Notes: generated by a model not told the origin, from the letters alone. Positions 1 to 9,223 are shown, counted from the first letter of the stretch. The stretch is 64,000 bases of DNA from Angustibacter sp049994355 (GCF_049994355.1 NZ_CP188257.1:1054001-1118000); one strand, 5' to 3'. Numbers and translations: made by a program.

Positions 1-27
1 TGGTCGAAGGAACATGGGCACAACGAA

Positions 28-945
28 CTAGTCAACCGTGGTGCTGGTGTCTTGCAGGGCATCCAGCGAGTCCAGCGAGTCCAGCAGCGCGGCCGAGTGC
101 TGAGGGTCGACCTTGCGAGCGAACCAGTCGCCGGATGCACGGATGTCGGAGAGGTCCGCAAGGTCGAGTGTCTTGGGGTGGGGCTCGCCGTGCACCCAGC
201 GGATGAAGCGACGTCGCTCGTTGCCGACCGCGAGCTGCGCGTCGTTGAGCAGGAGCGTCGGCAGGAGGCCTTCGTCCGGCACCGGAGCTCGACGGAAGTA
301 CCGCACCAGGTCGCGTCGGCTCTCGAGCTGGGCGAGAAGGTGGTCCACGGCGGGCCGGCGCAGGTTGGGCCACATGTCGCCGACATACAGGTTCGTCCCC
401 TGGCCGAACGGGTGTCGGCGCGGGAACGGCATGGATCGGTGGCTACCCGGAACTCTGAGCCGGCGCAGGTAGCGGCGCCGAGTCGAAGCCTGCCAGGGGT
501 GGACGTCCTGCGAAGGGTCGGCGTCGGCGCGGAACCAGCGCAACGTGGCGTCCAGGCTGCTGGCCGCCAGCTCGGCCTCGATGGTTGGCATCGGAAGGCA
601 CGGGTAGTCCTGGCCGGACACCACCAGGACCCATTCCAGGTCCGGAACCTGCTGCACGGCACTGCGCAGGCCGGCGAACACCGCCATCGCGAGATTGGGT
701 CGGCCCCAGTCGCAAGGACCCGCGTCCGGGACCGTCAGCACCCTCTCGTGGTGCGGCAGACGAAGGGCAGGGCCACGTGGGTCGTGATGGACCAGGACAC
801 GGGTCTGGGGTCCCTGCAGGAGCCGTGTGGTCAGCCGGTTCACCTGCGCCGGGTCGCGGTGGGAAAGGACGAGCACGACCACCGGTCCGCACGGCGCTGG
901 AGCGCCGGGAGCAGCCGGCCCACGGCCCCCTTCGTTTTTCCCCAC
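28..945 (-). CDS. GT14-like (core-2/I-branching) glycosyltransferase
   Basis: A 305-residue protein resembling CAZy family GT14 beta-1,6-N-acetylglucosaminyltransferases, which add a branching sugar to a glycan. Visible family features are the Rossmann-like start VVVLVLSHRDP, the WG pair, the VVSGQDYP segment in mid-protein, PDEGLLPTLLLN (the PDE glutamate is the expected catalytic base) and the C-terminal HPKTL...FARKVD block. There is no signal peptide or membrane helix, so it probably works at the cytosolic face. The GTG start at 945 is supported by TACGAT (952-957, minus strand) ending 6 bases upstream, a leaderless-type promoter. It diverges from the large secreted protein at 1154, and the neighbourhood suggests surface polysaccharide work. 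Donor and acceptor cannot be told from sequence. Confidence 0.75.
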   Translation of the reverse strand: MGKNEGGRGPAAPGAPAPCGPVVVLVLSHRDPAQVNRLTTRLLQGPQTRVLVHHDPRGPALRLPHHERVLTVPDAGPCDWGRPNLAMAVFAGLRSAVQQVPDLEWVLVVSGQDYPCLPMPTIEAELAASSLDATLRWFRADADPSQDVHPWQASTRRRYLRRLRVPGSHRSMPFPRRHPFGQGTNLYVGDMWPNLRRPAVDHLLAQLESRRDLVRYFRRAPVPDEGLLPTLLLNDAQLAVGNERRRFIRWVHGEPHPKTLDLADLSDIRASGDWFARKVDPQHSAALLDSLDSLDALQDTSTTVD

Positions 946-998
946 CCCCTGATCGTAATGGCGTGACCCTACGCACCGGGTCGGCTTTCACCTATTCG

Positions 999-1021
999 TG
1001 CAGTCACGATAAGTGACTGCA
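999..1021. promoter_or_regulatory. perfect 9-bp hairpin/palindrome between divergent genes
   Basis: TGCAGTCAC, a GATAA loop, then GTGACTGCA: a perfect 9-bp inverted repeat in the 208-bp gap between the divergent glycosyltransferase and the PKD protein. It lies about 40 bp upstream of the glycosyltransferase -10 and about 130 bp upstream of the PKD start. It has no T-tract, so a regulator site is likelier than a terminator. No cognate regulator is adjacent. Confidence 0.4.
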
Positions 1022-1153
1022 GTTCAACAGCCGGCGAAAGTCTCGTCACAGACGGTCGAATATCCCGGAACGACTGACGGCCCTAGAGGTCCGTGGCAAT
1101 ACTCACCGTGATGAGGTCCATCGAGTGGGCCCGCTCGTCGTTGGAGGCACTCC

Positions 1154-4100
1154 GTGCGGATTCCCGGAAGATCGACCGGCCTTTTCGTGGCCCTTGCTGT
1201 GGTGATGGCGTCCCTGCTGGCGCCCCAAGCCGCTAGTGCGAGTCCCATCGCTACGGCGGGACTGGTGAGCGACAACCCCGCGAACTACACCCCGCACCTG
1301 GTGGACGGCGAGGTCGACGCGATTGCCGTGGTCGGCTCGACCGTGGTTCTCGGCGGCACCTTCACCCAGGTCCAGCAGACGACCACCTCACCGGTGGTCT
1401 CGCGCTCCTACCTCGTGGCCTTCGACAAGGACACTGGCGCCCTGTCCACGTCGTTCCTGCCGACCCTGGACGGGCCGGTGAACACGCTGGCCCCAGCGGG
1501 AGACGGTCTGAGCGTCTTCGTCGGTGGGCAGTTCAACCAGGTGAACGGCGCTGCGGCATCCAAGCTCACGAGGCTCAACGTGAACTCCGGCGCGCGAGTG
1601 GCCGGCTTCAACTTCCCAGGCGCGAACGGTCTCATCCGCGACCTGAAGTTCGTGGGCGGCCGGCTGTTCATCGGCGGCCAGTTCACCATGATCAAGACCA
1701 CGCCGCGGACCCTGCTCGCTGAGATCAACCCGACGACCGGCGCAGTGCTCCCGTTCAACGTCTCGGTGACCGGTACCTCGCGCACCAACCCGGACGGAAG
1801 CGGGATCGGCCCGTCGCGGATCTACAAGCTGGACATCAGTCCGGACGGCTCCAAGCTCGTCTTCGTCGGGAACTTCGGCCAGGTCGGCGCGCTGGACCGC
1901 AACCAGGTCGCCATGGTCGACATCTCGGTCTCGCCGGCGCAGGTGTCCGACTGGCAGACGAACGCTTTCAAGCCGGCCTGCTACTCGGTCTTCGAGGACT
2001 ACCTGCGGGACATCGACTTCTCGCCTGACGGGTCCTACTTCGTGATCGGGACCACCGGCGGCTTCGGCAGCGGCCCGCCCACCCTGTGCGACAGCGTCAG
2101 CCGTTGGGCGACCACCGCGACCGGCAGCGGCCTGCTGCCGACCTGGGTGGACTACAGCGGAGGCGACTCGACGTACACCGTCGCGGTCACCGGCGACGCC
2201 ATCTACACCGGCGGCCACACCCGCTGGTTCAACAACCCCTTCGCCGCTGACGCGGCCGGCCCCGGGGCCGTGGACCGGGTGGGAATCTCCGCGCTGGACC
2301 CCAGCAACGGACTTCCCCTGTCCTGGAACCCCAGTCGCACCCGTGGCCAGGGCGTGTTCGACATGGTGGTCACCCCGGGACCGTCCGGCGGCCTGTACGT
2401 GGGCAGTGACACCGACCGGCTCGGTGGCGAGTTCCACGGCCGCATCGGCTTCTTCCCGACAGCAGGTGGCAAGAGCGTGCCTCAGCCCGCCGTTGCTCCA
2501 CTGCCGGTGGACGTCTACGAGGCGGGCAACACCTCCCCGAGCGCCACTGGAGTCCTGTACCGGATCAACGCCGGCGGCCCTGCTGTCACGGCGATCGACT
2601 CCGGCCCGGACTGGACGGCAGACGACGGCACCACCAACCCGCTGCGCAACTCCGGCAGCAACTCCGCAGGGTTCGCCGCGGTGAGCGGTGTCGATGCCTC
2701 GGTGCCGTCAACGACCCCGCTGTCGATCTTCTCCGACGAGCGCTGGGACCCGGCCGACGCGAATGAGATGCACTGGCTGCTCCCGGTGACCGCCGGCAAG
2801 CACATCCAGGTCCGGCTGTACTTCGCCAACGGCTGCAGCTGCACCGCGTCGCCCGGGCAACGCAAGTTCAACGTGTCCGTCGACGGGTCAGCACTGCTCA
2901 CCAACTACGACATCGTCGCCGACGTCGGCACGGGCCGGGGCGTGATGAAGTCCGTGAACATCACGAGCGACGGCACGGTCAACATCGACTTCGGTCACGT
3001 CGTCGAGAACCCCTTGATCGTCGGGATCGAGGTCGTCGACCGGGACTTCGTTCCTCCGGTGGGCAACCCGCAGGACACGCTGGGCAAGGTCTTCTACGAC
3101 GGTTCCGCGGCCACTTCGGTGACCCCGCCGGCCGCGGGTGGGATCGCCTGGGGACAGGCTCGGGGTGCCTTCTACACCAACGACACCCTGTACACCGCGA
3201 TGGCGGACGGACAGCTGTACAGCAGGACCTTCGACGGAACCACGTTCGGTCCCGCGACGAGCCTGAACCTGAACGGCCTGGGTGCCTTCGCCAGCGAGAT
3301 GCAGAGCATGACGGGGCTGTTCTACGACAGTGGTCGGATCTACTTCACGCTCAAGAACAGCGCGGCGCTCTACATGCGCTACTTCTCGGTGGAGAGCGGG
3401 ATCGTGGGCGCTCAGCGCTTCACGGTGACGGGCAACCTGTCCGACCTCGACTGGACCAAGGTGGGCGGGATGTTCCGGGCCGGCTCGTCGCTGTACTGGT
3501 CCAACTCCTCGACCGGCGACCTGTGGCGGACCGGCTTCGCGGCCGGCGCACCCGCAGCCGGCACGGCGACCCGGGTCAGTGGACCGAGTGTCGACGGCGT
3601 CGACTGGCGCAGCCGCGCTCTGTTCGCGCTGCCTGGTCACGCGCCGAACAAGCCGCCGACAGCTGTCGCGTCGGTGTCCTGCCACGGGTTGGTCTGTGAC
3701 GGGGACGGGTCGAACTCCATCGACCCGGACGGCTCGATCAGCTCCTACTCCTGGGACTTCGGCGACTCCACCCCGGCCGAGACCGGTGTGAGCCCGCATC
3801 ACACCTACTCGACGGGTGGTACCTACCCGGTCACGCTGACGGTGACCGACAACGAAGGGGCGTCCGCGACCACCGCGCCGCAGTCCGTCACGGTCGTCAA
3901 GCCGCCGAACCAGCCGCCGACGGCTGTCGCGTCGGTGTCCTGCAGCGGGTTGGTCTGTGACGGGAACGGGTCGAACTCCAGCGACCCGGACGGCTCGATC
4001 AGCTCCTACTCCTGGGACTTCGGCGACTCCACCCCGGCCGAGACCGGTGCGAGCCCGCATCACCCCTACGCAACGGCGGGTACCTATGCGGTCACGCTGA

Positions 4101-4807
4101 CGGTGACGGACAACGAAGGGGCGTCGACTTCCAGCGCGCCGCAGTCCGTCACGGTGGCCCCCATCACCTCACCGATCTCGTTCGTGGCAGCCGCGACCGA
4201 CACCAAGGTCAGCACCCCGGTGTCCTTCGACGTCACGATTCCGAGCGCGGTCCAGGCGTCCGACGTCATGCTGCTCGCCTTCACGCTGAACTCCAAGGCG
4301 GGTTCGGTACCTGCGCCGTCCGGTTGGACGCAGGTCAGCGCGACGTCCACCTCGGCGATCCAGTCGGTGGTGTGGCGTCGCACGGCACAGGCCGGCGACC
4401 CGGGCACCTCGGTGGTCGTCACGCCGTCGGTGAAGGCCAAGGGCACCTTGACGCTGCTCGACTACCGCAACGTCGACCCGGTGAGCCCGGTCGTGGCCTC
4501 GTCCCTGGCAGCTGAGACGGCGACCGTGGCGACCCACACGACGCCCACGGTCACCAACACGGTAAACGGCGCCTGGTTGGTCTCCTACTGGGCAGACAAG
4601 TCCTCGTTGGCGACGCACTCGTGGACCACGCCGGCAGCCCAGACCTCGCGGGCCGCCTTCGCCGGCCAGGGCGGTGGGCACATCAGCTCGCTGCTCACGG
4701 ACGCAGGACCGGCCGCTTCAGGTACGGTCGGTGGAGTCGCGGCGACCTCCGGGGACACGAGCCAGCAAGCGGTGATGGCAACCATCGTGCTGCGACCGGC
4801 GAGCTGA
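1154..4807 (+). CDS. large secreted malectin/PKD-domain protein
   Basis: A 1217-residue exported protein. The GTG start has GGAGG 7 bases upstream. Residues 1 to about 29 form a Sec signal peptide ending in an ASA-like cleavage site. Residues ~35-440 carry repeated GG-x-F strands (VLGGTF, VFVGGQF, LFIGGQF), resembling a beta-propeller of the delta-60/DUF5122 type. Residues ~448-632 look like a malectin-type carbohydrate-binding domain (RINAGG start, RLYFANG, FNVSVDG). A second strand-rich region follows, then two nearly identical PKD domains (residues ~833-1006, SYSWDFGD core), then a ~200-residue Thr/Ser-rich beta domain. No LPXTG sorting motif or transmembrane tail is seen, so it is probably released or bound to wall glycans. 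The methyltransferase gene starts 21 bp after it. Likely a polysaccharide-binding surface protein; no catalytic motif was recognised. Confidence 0.8.
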   Translation: MRIPGRSTGLFVALAVVMASLLAPQAASASPIATAGLVSDNPANYTPHLVDGEVDAIAVVGSTVVLGGTFTQVQQTTTSPVVSRSYLVAFDKDTGALSTSFLPTLDGPVNTLAPAGDGLSVFVGGQFNQVNGAAASKLTRLNVNSGARVAGFNFPGANGLIRDLKFVGGRLFIGGQFTMIKTTPRTLLAEINPTTGAVLPFNVSVTGTSRTNPDGSGIGPSRIYKLDISPDGSKLVFVGNFGQVGALDRNQVAMVDISVSPAQVSDWQTNAFKPACYSVFEDYLRDIDFSPDGSYFVIGTTGGFGSGPPTLCDSVSRWATTATGSGLLPTWVDYSGGDSTYTVAVTGDAIYTGGHTRWFNNPFAADAAGPGAVDRVGISALDPSNGLPLSWNPSRTRGQGVFDMVVTPGPSGGLYVGSDTDRLGGEFHGRIGFFPTAGGKSVPQPAVAPLPVDVYEAGNTSPSATGVLYRINAGGPAVTAIDSGPDWTADDGTTNPLRNSGSNSAGFAAVSGVDASVPSTTPLSIFSDERWDPADANEMHWLLPVTAGKHIQVRLYFANGCSCTASPGQRKFNVSVDGSALLTNYDIVADVGTGRGVMKSVNITSDGTVNIDFGHVVENPLIVGIEVVDRDFVPPVGNPQDTLGKVFYDGSAATSVTPPAAGGIAWGQARGAFYTNDTLYTAMADGQLYSRTFDGTTFGPATSLNLNGLGAFASEMQSMTGLFYDSGRIYFTLKNSAALYMRYFSVESGIVGAQRFTVTGNLSDLDWTKVGGMFRAGSSLYWSNSSTGDLWRTGFAAGAPAAGTATRVSGPSVDGVDWRSRALFALPGHAPNKPPTAVASVSCHGLVCDGDGSNSIDPDGSISSYSWDFGDSTPAETGVSPHHTYSTGGTYPVTLTVTDNEGASATTAPQSVTVVKPPNQPPTAVASVSCSGLVCDGNGSNSSDPDGSISSYSWDFGDSTPAETGASPHHPYATAGTYAVTLTVTDNEGASTSSAPQSVTVAPITSPISFVAAATDTKVSTPVSFDVTIPSAVQASDVMLLAFTLNSKAGSVPAPSGWTQVSATSTSAIQSVVWRRTAQAGDPGTSVVVTPSVKAKGTLTLLDYRNVDPVSPVVASSLAAETATVATHTTPTVTNTVNGAWLVSYWADKSSLATHSWTTPAAQTSRAAFAGQGGGHISSLLTDAGPAASGTVGGVAATSGDTSQQAVMATIVLRPAS
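3651..4172 (+). repeat. tandem 261-bp duplication encoding two PKD domains
   Basis: The stretch beginning AGCCGCCGACAGCTGTCGCG at 3651 recurs at 3912 with only scattered substitutions over most of its length, encoding two 87-residue PKD units. High identity at the DNA level, not only the protein level, points to a recent in-frame duplication or gene conversion. Confidence 0.8.
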
Positions 4808-4828
4808 GCTCCAGCAGAGGGAGAAGCA

Positions 4829-5572
4829 GTGGTGAACAGCACTCGGACGACCGAGTGGGCTGTGCTGGACGGACCGGGTGAGCGCGCTCTGCTCACCCGG
4901 TCCGTCCGGGAACTGGCCCCGGATGGTCGCGAGCTGAATGTCCTGGAGGCCGGCTGCGGCAAGCGCTGGCCCGTCGACCTCGACGGTGTCCCGCATCGCC
5001 TCACCGGGGTGGACACGGACACCGAGGCGCTCAAGGTGCGTCGTGAGACCCGCGGAGACCTCGACGTCGAGATCGTCGGTGACCTACGGACCGTCGAGCT
5101 CGGCACGGACGAGTACGACGTCGTCTACTGCTCCTACGTGCTCGAGCACGTGGCAGGCGCCGAGCTCGTCATGGACCGCTTCGTGGCCGCGCTGCGACCA
5201 GGAGGTCGCCTGATCATCCGGATACCCGACGCCGACTCGGTGTACGGGTGGGTCACCAGGCGCACGCCGTTCTGGTTCCACGTCGCCTACAAGCGCTACG
5301 TCAAGGGCAACGCGAACGCCGGGCGCCCGGGCTATGGCCCCTATCCGACGGTCTACGACGACGTGATCTCCAGACGTGGACTGGAGGCCTACGCAGGCTC
5401 ACGCGGTCTTGGCGTCGTGGCCGAGTACGGCACGAACCACCACCTCGGGGTGTTCGGCCGTGGCGCCGTCGTCGTCAACGCAGCCCTGCACGTGATCTCG
5501 CTGCTCTCGTTCGGCCGTCTGAGTGCCTCGCACAACAACGTCGCGGTGGTACTGCAGAAGCCGCTGGCCTGA
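4829..5572 (+). CDS. class I SAM-dependent methyltransferase
   Basis: A 247-residue cytosolic methyltransferase with the Rossmann motif I VLEAGCGKRWPVDL (~residues 33-46), the acidic ribose contact GVDTD, a VVYCSYVLEHV motif (the YVLEH pattern of the methyltransf_11/25 group) and LRPGGRLIIRIPD after it. Two consecutive GTG codons (4829 and 4832) follow GAGGGAG, and either could be the start. It lies 21 bp after the PKD protein and is probably co-transcribed with it, which fits modification of a surface glycan or lipid, but the substrate cannot be read. Its end is 4 bp from the converging exporter gene. Confidence 0.8.
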   Translation: MVNSTRTTEWAVLDGPGERALLTRSVRELAPDGRELNVLEAGCGKRWPVDLDGVPHRLTGVDTDTEALKVRRETRGDLDVEIVGDLRTVELGTDEYDVVYCSYVLEHVAGAELVMDRFVAALRPGGRLIIRIPDADSVYGWVTRRTPFWFHVAYKRYVKGNANAGRPGYGPYPTVYDDVISRRGLEAYAGSRGLGVVAEYGTNHHLGVFGRGAVVVNAALHVISLLSFGRLSASHNNVAVVLQKPLA

Positions 5573-5575
5573 GCG

Positions 5576-6556
5576 CTACACGGTCTCGTCGGCGCCGGCC
5601 GGCACCTCTTGCACCGGTGGTGCGGGGTGCAGGCTGCGTCGGACCAGGCCGCGGGCGCGGGCCGGCAGGCCGTGGCGGCGGCGCACCTCCATCCAGAGCA
5701 GCGGAGCCACCAGCAGGACCGCGAGCAGGATCATCCCGGTCGTCGGCGTGGGCACCCCGAGCAGCTTCAGCGCAGACGCGAGGAGCACGAAGGCCAGCGC
5801 CCGGCGAACCAGCCCACCAGGCGCCCGGGCCGACAGGTGCGCGCCCACCCACACCCCTGGGATCGAGCCGACCAGCAAGGACGTCGTGATGCTCAGCTGA
5901 AAGTCGCCGAACAGGATGTGCCCGAGCGCAGCCGACGCGACCAGGGGCACGGCCTGCAGCAGGTCGGTCCCGACCAGCTGGCTCGCCTTGAGCTGCGGGT
6001 AGAGCATCATCAAGGCGATGATGATCAGCGAACCCGAACCGACCGAGGTCAGTCCGACCACGACGCCGCCGACCATGCCGACCAGCACCGTCGGCAGGAT
6101 CCGGACCTTGACGTTCGGACGGCCCTGCGGCAGGGGCTCGGCGCTCCCGTCGCGTCGGCGGGCGCGCTCGACCAGTCTCAGGTAGGCGCGAACCGTCAGA
6201 CCGGCCGCAGCGATCAGCAGAGCGATGCCCAGGGCCATCTGGATGAGGTCCTGCGTGTGCTGTCCAGAGCCCAGCGACTTTGCGATGAGCACACCCATGA
6301 ACGCTGCGGGTACGGAACCGACACACAGCCATCCGACCAGCCGCAGGTTCACGGTGCCTCGGCGCAGGTGGACGAACGAGCCCACCGGCTTCATCACCGC
6401 TGCCGCCACCAAGTCGCTGGAGACCGCCGTCAGCGGCGGGATGCCGAACATCAGCACCAGCACTGGTGTCATCAGGGCCCCGCCGCCCATCCCGGTCAGG
6501 CCAACGACGATGCCGATGCCGAACGAGGCCAGCGACAACAACGGGTCGATGCTCAT
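5576..6556 (-). CDS. TauE/SafE family anion exporter
   Basis: A 326-residue integral membrane protein of the TauE/SafE (sulfite exporter) family. Two internally related halves each start with a glycine-rich helix (GIVVGLTGMGGGALMTPVL near the N terminus, GGVVVGLTSVGSGSLIIIAL in the second half), a family hallmark, and there are about eight hydrophobic helices. The ATG overlaps the stop of the upstream APS-kinase gene by 4 bp (ATGA), so the two are translationally coupled. Members move sulfite, sulfoacetate or other sulfur-containing anions. Coupling to an APS kinase makes a sulfur oxyanion the likeliest cargo (inference). Confidence 0.85.
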   Translation of the reverse strand: MSIDPLLSLASFGIGIVVGLTGMGGGALMTPVLVLMFGIPPLTAVSSDLVAAAVMKPVGSFVHLRRGTVNLRLVGWLCVGSVPAAFMGVLIAKSLGSGQHTQDLIQMALGIALLIAAAGLTVRAYLRLVERARRRDGSAEPLPQGRPNVKVRILPTVLVGMVGGVVVGLTSVGSGSLIIIALMMLYPQLKASQLVGTDLLQAVPLVASAALGHILFGDFQLSITTSLLVGSIPGVWVGAHLSARAPGGLVRRALAFVLLASALKLLGVPTPTTGMILLAVLLVAPLLWMEVRRRHGLPARARGLVRRSLHPAPPVQEVPAGADETV

Positions 6557-7947
6557 GATCCGCTCCCAGTGCGAAGCCAGCCGCCCTTGGTCAGGTAGGC
6601 GATGACGGAGTCGAGTGCTTCAGCTCGTGTCATCAGCGAGGTGTCCACGCTCAGATCGGCGTCGTGCGGGACGTCGTACGGGTCGCTGACGCCGGTGAAC
6701 TCCGCGATCTCGCCGGCTCGTGCCTTGGCGTACAGGCCCTTGAGGTCACGGCGCTCGCACTCCTGCAGAGGGGTCGAGACGTGGATCAGCACGAAGTCAC
6801 CGAGCGGCTCGACCATCGCGCGGACCGCCGCCCGGCTGCTGGCGTAAGGCGCGATCGGCGCGCAGACGGCGGTCCCGCCATGCCGTGCGATCTCGCTCGC
6901 CACGTAGCCGATCCGTCGTACGTTCAGGTCGCGTGCGGCGCGGTCGAAACCCAGCCCCGAGGACAGCAGCCGCCGCACGTCGTCGCCGTCGAGCAGGCTC
7001 ACGGTGCGGTCGGTGGCCACCGACACGTGCTGGGAAAGGTCGCGGGCCAGCGTCGACTTGCCAGAGCCGGAGAAGCCGGTGAACATCACGACCAGTCCGC
7101 GCCGCGACCGCGGTGGACGCCAGCGCTCGAGCTCCGCGCGAACCTCCGCGGCGAGCCCGGACACGGCGGACAGCTCTGAGGTCGAGGCGCGCAAGGCAGC
7201 CAGTCCACTCACCCAGCCGGCCCGATGGCGATCCAGGAGCACGGTGCACTGGCCGGCGTAAGCGTCGCCCAGAGCTGCGGCGAGCGCGGCATCGCTCGCG
7301 TCGTCCCGCCAACCGAGGGCGGTCGGCAGGATGATCGGGCTGACCCCGTCCGCTCGGGCGGCTGCCTCGACGCACCGCATCAACACCTCTGGGGGGACGC
7401 CGTCCGCGGTGACGGTCTCCGTCGGTACGAGAACGATCAGACTGCCTGCGGCAGAAGGGTCCGCGGTGTCGTGAATCTCCCGCAGCTCGCCCTGCAGAGG
7501 TGGACGCCCGACCACCACCACGGTGCGTTCGGACGTCGGCGCGGGCAGCTGGTCGGGCCGCACGGCGCGGCTCGCGAAGAGCCGCGCCTCGCGGGTGCGT
7601 TCGGGACGCAGGCCTCCCAGGAGGGCGCAGCCAGGCTCAGCGAGGTGTGCCTCGCCGTGCTGGACCTCGAGCAGGCGCGGTTCGACGAAGCGAGCCAGCG
7701 GGGTGTGCTCGCGGTCGGTCAAGATCAGGCCGCCTGCGCTCTGAGCCTGAGCGGCCACCCCGGCGCTCACGTCGAGCTCGATCCCGTCGCGGGTTCCGGA
7801 CGACGCGCCGGGGCCGGCGGCGGTAACCCGTCCGCCCAACCGCAGCCAGGGCAGCACCACGCCGTCGAGCACGAGCTGGAGGTCGGCGACCGCCGTGTCA
7901 CCCAGCTGCATCGCAGGCAGGCTGCGGCTCGCTGGGGTCGCGGTCAC
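6553..7947 (-). CDS. cysC: APS kinase with N-terminal degenerate ATP-sulfurylase domain
   Basis: A 464-residue fusion. Residues ~286-460 are adenylylsulfate kinase, making PAPS from APS and ATP: P-loop GFSGSGKST at 291-299, DGDDVRR at 320-326, the LGFDRAARDLNVRR segment, and RDLKGLYAKARAGEIAEFTG. Residues 1-270 follow the ATP-sulfurylase plan (PUA-like part, then catalytic-type part with VPPEVLMRCVEAA and a PTALGWRDD stretch), but the nucleotide motif normally QxRNPxHRxH reads GRPPLQGELRE at 147-157 and the usual GRDHAG reads LDRHRAG at 238-244. The sulfurylase half is therefore expected to be inactive and may be structural or regulatory. The GTG start has AAGGGGGG just upstream. The TauE-like exporter follows with a 4-bp overlap. 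Product use: sulfate assimilation or sulfation of polysaccharide. Confidence 0.85.
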   Translation of the reverse strand: MTATPASRSLPAMQLGDTAVADLQLVLDGVVLPWLRLGGRVTAAGPGASSGTRDGIELDVSAGVAAQAQSAGGLILTDREHTPLARFVEPRLLEVQHGEAHLAEPGCALLGGLRPERTREARLFASRAVRPDQLPAPTSERTVVVVGRPPLQGELREIHDTADPSAAGSLIVLVPTETVTADGVPPEVLMRCVEAAARADGVSPIILPTALGWRDDASDAALAAALGDAYAGQCTVLLDRHRAGWVSGLAALRASTSELSAVSGLAAEVRAELERWRPPRSRRGLVVMFTGFSGSGKSTLARDLSQHVSVATDRTVSLLDGDDVRRLLSSGLGFDRAARDLNVRRIGYVASEIARHGGTAVCAPIAPYASSRAAVRAMVEPLGDFVLIHVSTPLQECERRDLKGLYAKARAGEIAEFTGVSDPYDVPHDADLSVDTSLMTRAEALDSVIAYLTKGGWLRTGSGS

Positions 7948-8039
7948 GGGCCCCCCTTCGGGAACGGTGGAGCGTGGCCGACCTCGGATCGGGTCGCGCG
8001 ATCAGTGTCGCGCACGCCTGGCCCTGCTCGTGGCGGGTT

Positions 8040-8056
8040 GCCAAGACTTTCTTGGC
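8040..8056 (-). terminator. hairpin downstream of the GH26-like gene
   Basis: GCCAAG-ACTTT-CTTGGC, a perfect 6-bp inverted repeat 22 bp past the GH26-like stop on the minus strand. No strong T-tract follows, so termination is plausible rather than certain. The rest of the 131-bp gap to the APS-kinase start shows nothing clear. Confidence 0.35.
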
Positions 8057-8078
8057 CCCGCCGCTGACTCACAGCGGC

Positions 8079-9050
8079 TCACCGGTAGTTCAGTGTCGCC
8101 AGTGACGTCCGGAACGCCCTCAAGGACGCAGCGGACGAGCTGACCCGCCAGTCCGTCTCCTTGTTGGCGTTGAACCACACCAGCGCGGCGATCCGGGAGT
8201 CGACGGCCACCCGGGCGAACATGTCCGTGACCCAGGCGGCCTTGTCGCCGCCCCTCTCCGTGCAACCGACCTCGGCGAGCCAGATCGGCTTGCCGCTGAG
8301 TGAGCGGATCTGACTGAGCGACGCGGAGAAGATCTGCGAGTACGTCTGCCACGTCGACGTCGATCGCAAGGTACCCCAGTTGTACCCGTCCACCCCGACG
8401 AGGTCCACGGCGCCGTCGCCCGGGAAGAGTCCCGCGAGCGGCGTACTGCCGTTGTAGTTCACGATCGGCGTCCAAACCCACCGCACGTTGGTCGCGCCGA
8501 TCGACACGAAGATCGAGCGGACGTGGTTCCAGGCGCGGACGAAGTCGCCCGCGTGGTTGCCGTTGACCTTCTCCGACCACGGGTTCCAGTCGCCGTTCAT
8601 CTCGGGGGCGAACCGGAGGTACACCGGGGCGGCGTAGGCCTTGGCGGCCAGCGCGAAGGTCCGGACGTAGGCGTCGAACGTGCCCGCGGTGATCTTGGCG
8701 AGCCGGTAGTTGGCCTGGGTGGCGCCCAGGCTCCAGTTCCATGGCTCCCAGGTGATCAGCGGCAGCGCCCCCCGGGCGGCGGCCTTGCGGGCGGTGGCAG
8801 CCGGGAACGGCTGCTCGCCACCCCACGCGCAGAACCAGTGCAGGATCGACGGCGCCCTGCCGACCTGCGAAGTGAAGGCGTTCAGCTGCGCTGGCCACCC
8901 CGCCCAGTCCCAGAACGGGTCCGGGACGTAGGCGCCGAACCGCGCGGCCACCGCCGCGGCCGAGGAGCTGGGTCCCGGCAGAGCGAGGGCAGCCCCGGTC
9001 CCGAGGGTGGCCGCCAGCAAGGTTCGGCGGGTCATCGTCTGCTGGCTCAT
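8079..9050 (-). CDS. secreted GH26-like glycoside hydrolase
   Basis: A 323-residue exported enzyme. The N terminus MSQQTMTRRTLLAATLG has twin arginines before a hydrophobic stretch ending in an SSA-like site, a Tat-type signal. The mature part is a TIM-barrel of the GH26 (endo-beta-mannanase-like) sort: YLRFAPEMNGDWNPW contains the expected acid/base Glu, and KPIWLAEVGCTE the expected nucleophile Glu on a later strand. WVWTP and VGVDGYNWG fit the same fold. The substrate could be mannan or another beta-glycan, perhaps the cell's own polysaccharide. The start ATG lacks a strong Shine-Dalgarno site. The gene diverges from mfd. Confidence 0.8.
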   Translation of the reverse strand: MSQQTMTRRTLLAATLGTGAALALPGPSSSAAAVAARFGAYVPDPFWDWAGWPAQLNAFTSQVGRAPSILHWFCAWGGEQPFPAATARKAAARGALPLITWEPWNWSLGATQANYRLAKITAGTFDAYVRTFALAAKAYAAPVYLRFAPEMNGDWNPWSEKVNGNHAGDFVRAWNHVRSIFVSIGATNVRWVWTPIVNYNGSTPLAGLFPGDGAVDLVGVDGYNWGTLRSTSTWQTYSQIFSASLSQIRSLSGKPIWLAEVGCTERGGDKAAWVTDMFARVAVDSRIAALVWFNANKETDWRVSSSAASLRAFRTSLATLNYR

Positions 9051-9223
9051 CGTCGGTCACCCGTCCGTCTGGTGGCGGCCCAGCGAGCAACTGCGAACTC
9101 GCTCCATCCTGCCCCTGTTCGTACCGGTTCGCGAGTGCAGCAGGGCTCGAACTACTCTGGCTGCACCACCCTGCCGGTTCTCATCGGCGGGCGTTCGTGC
9201 TGCCCGTCGATCGAGCAGGAGAC

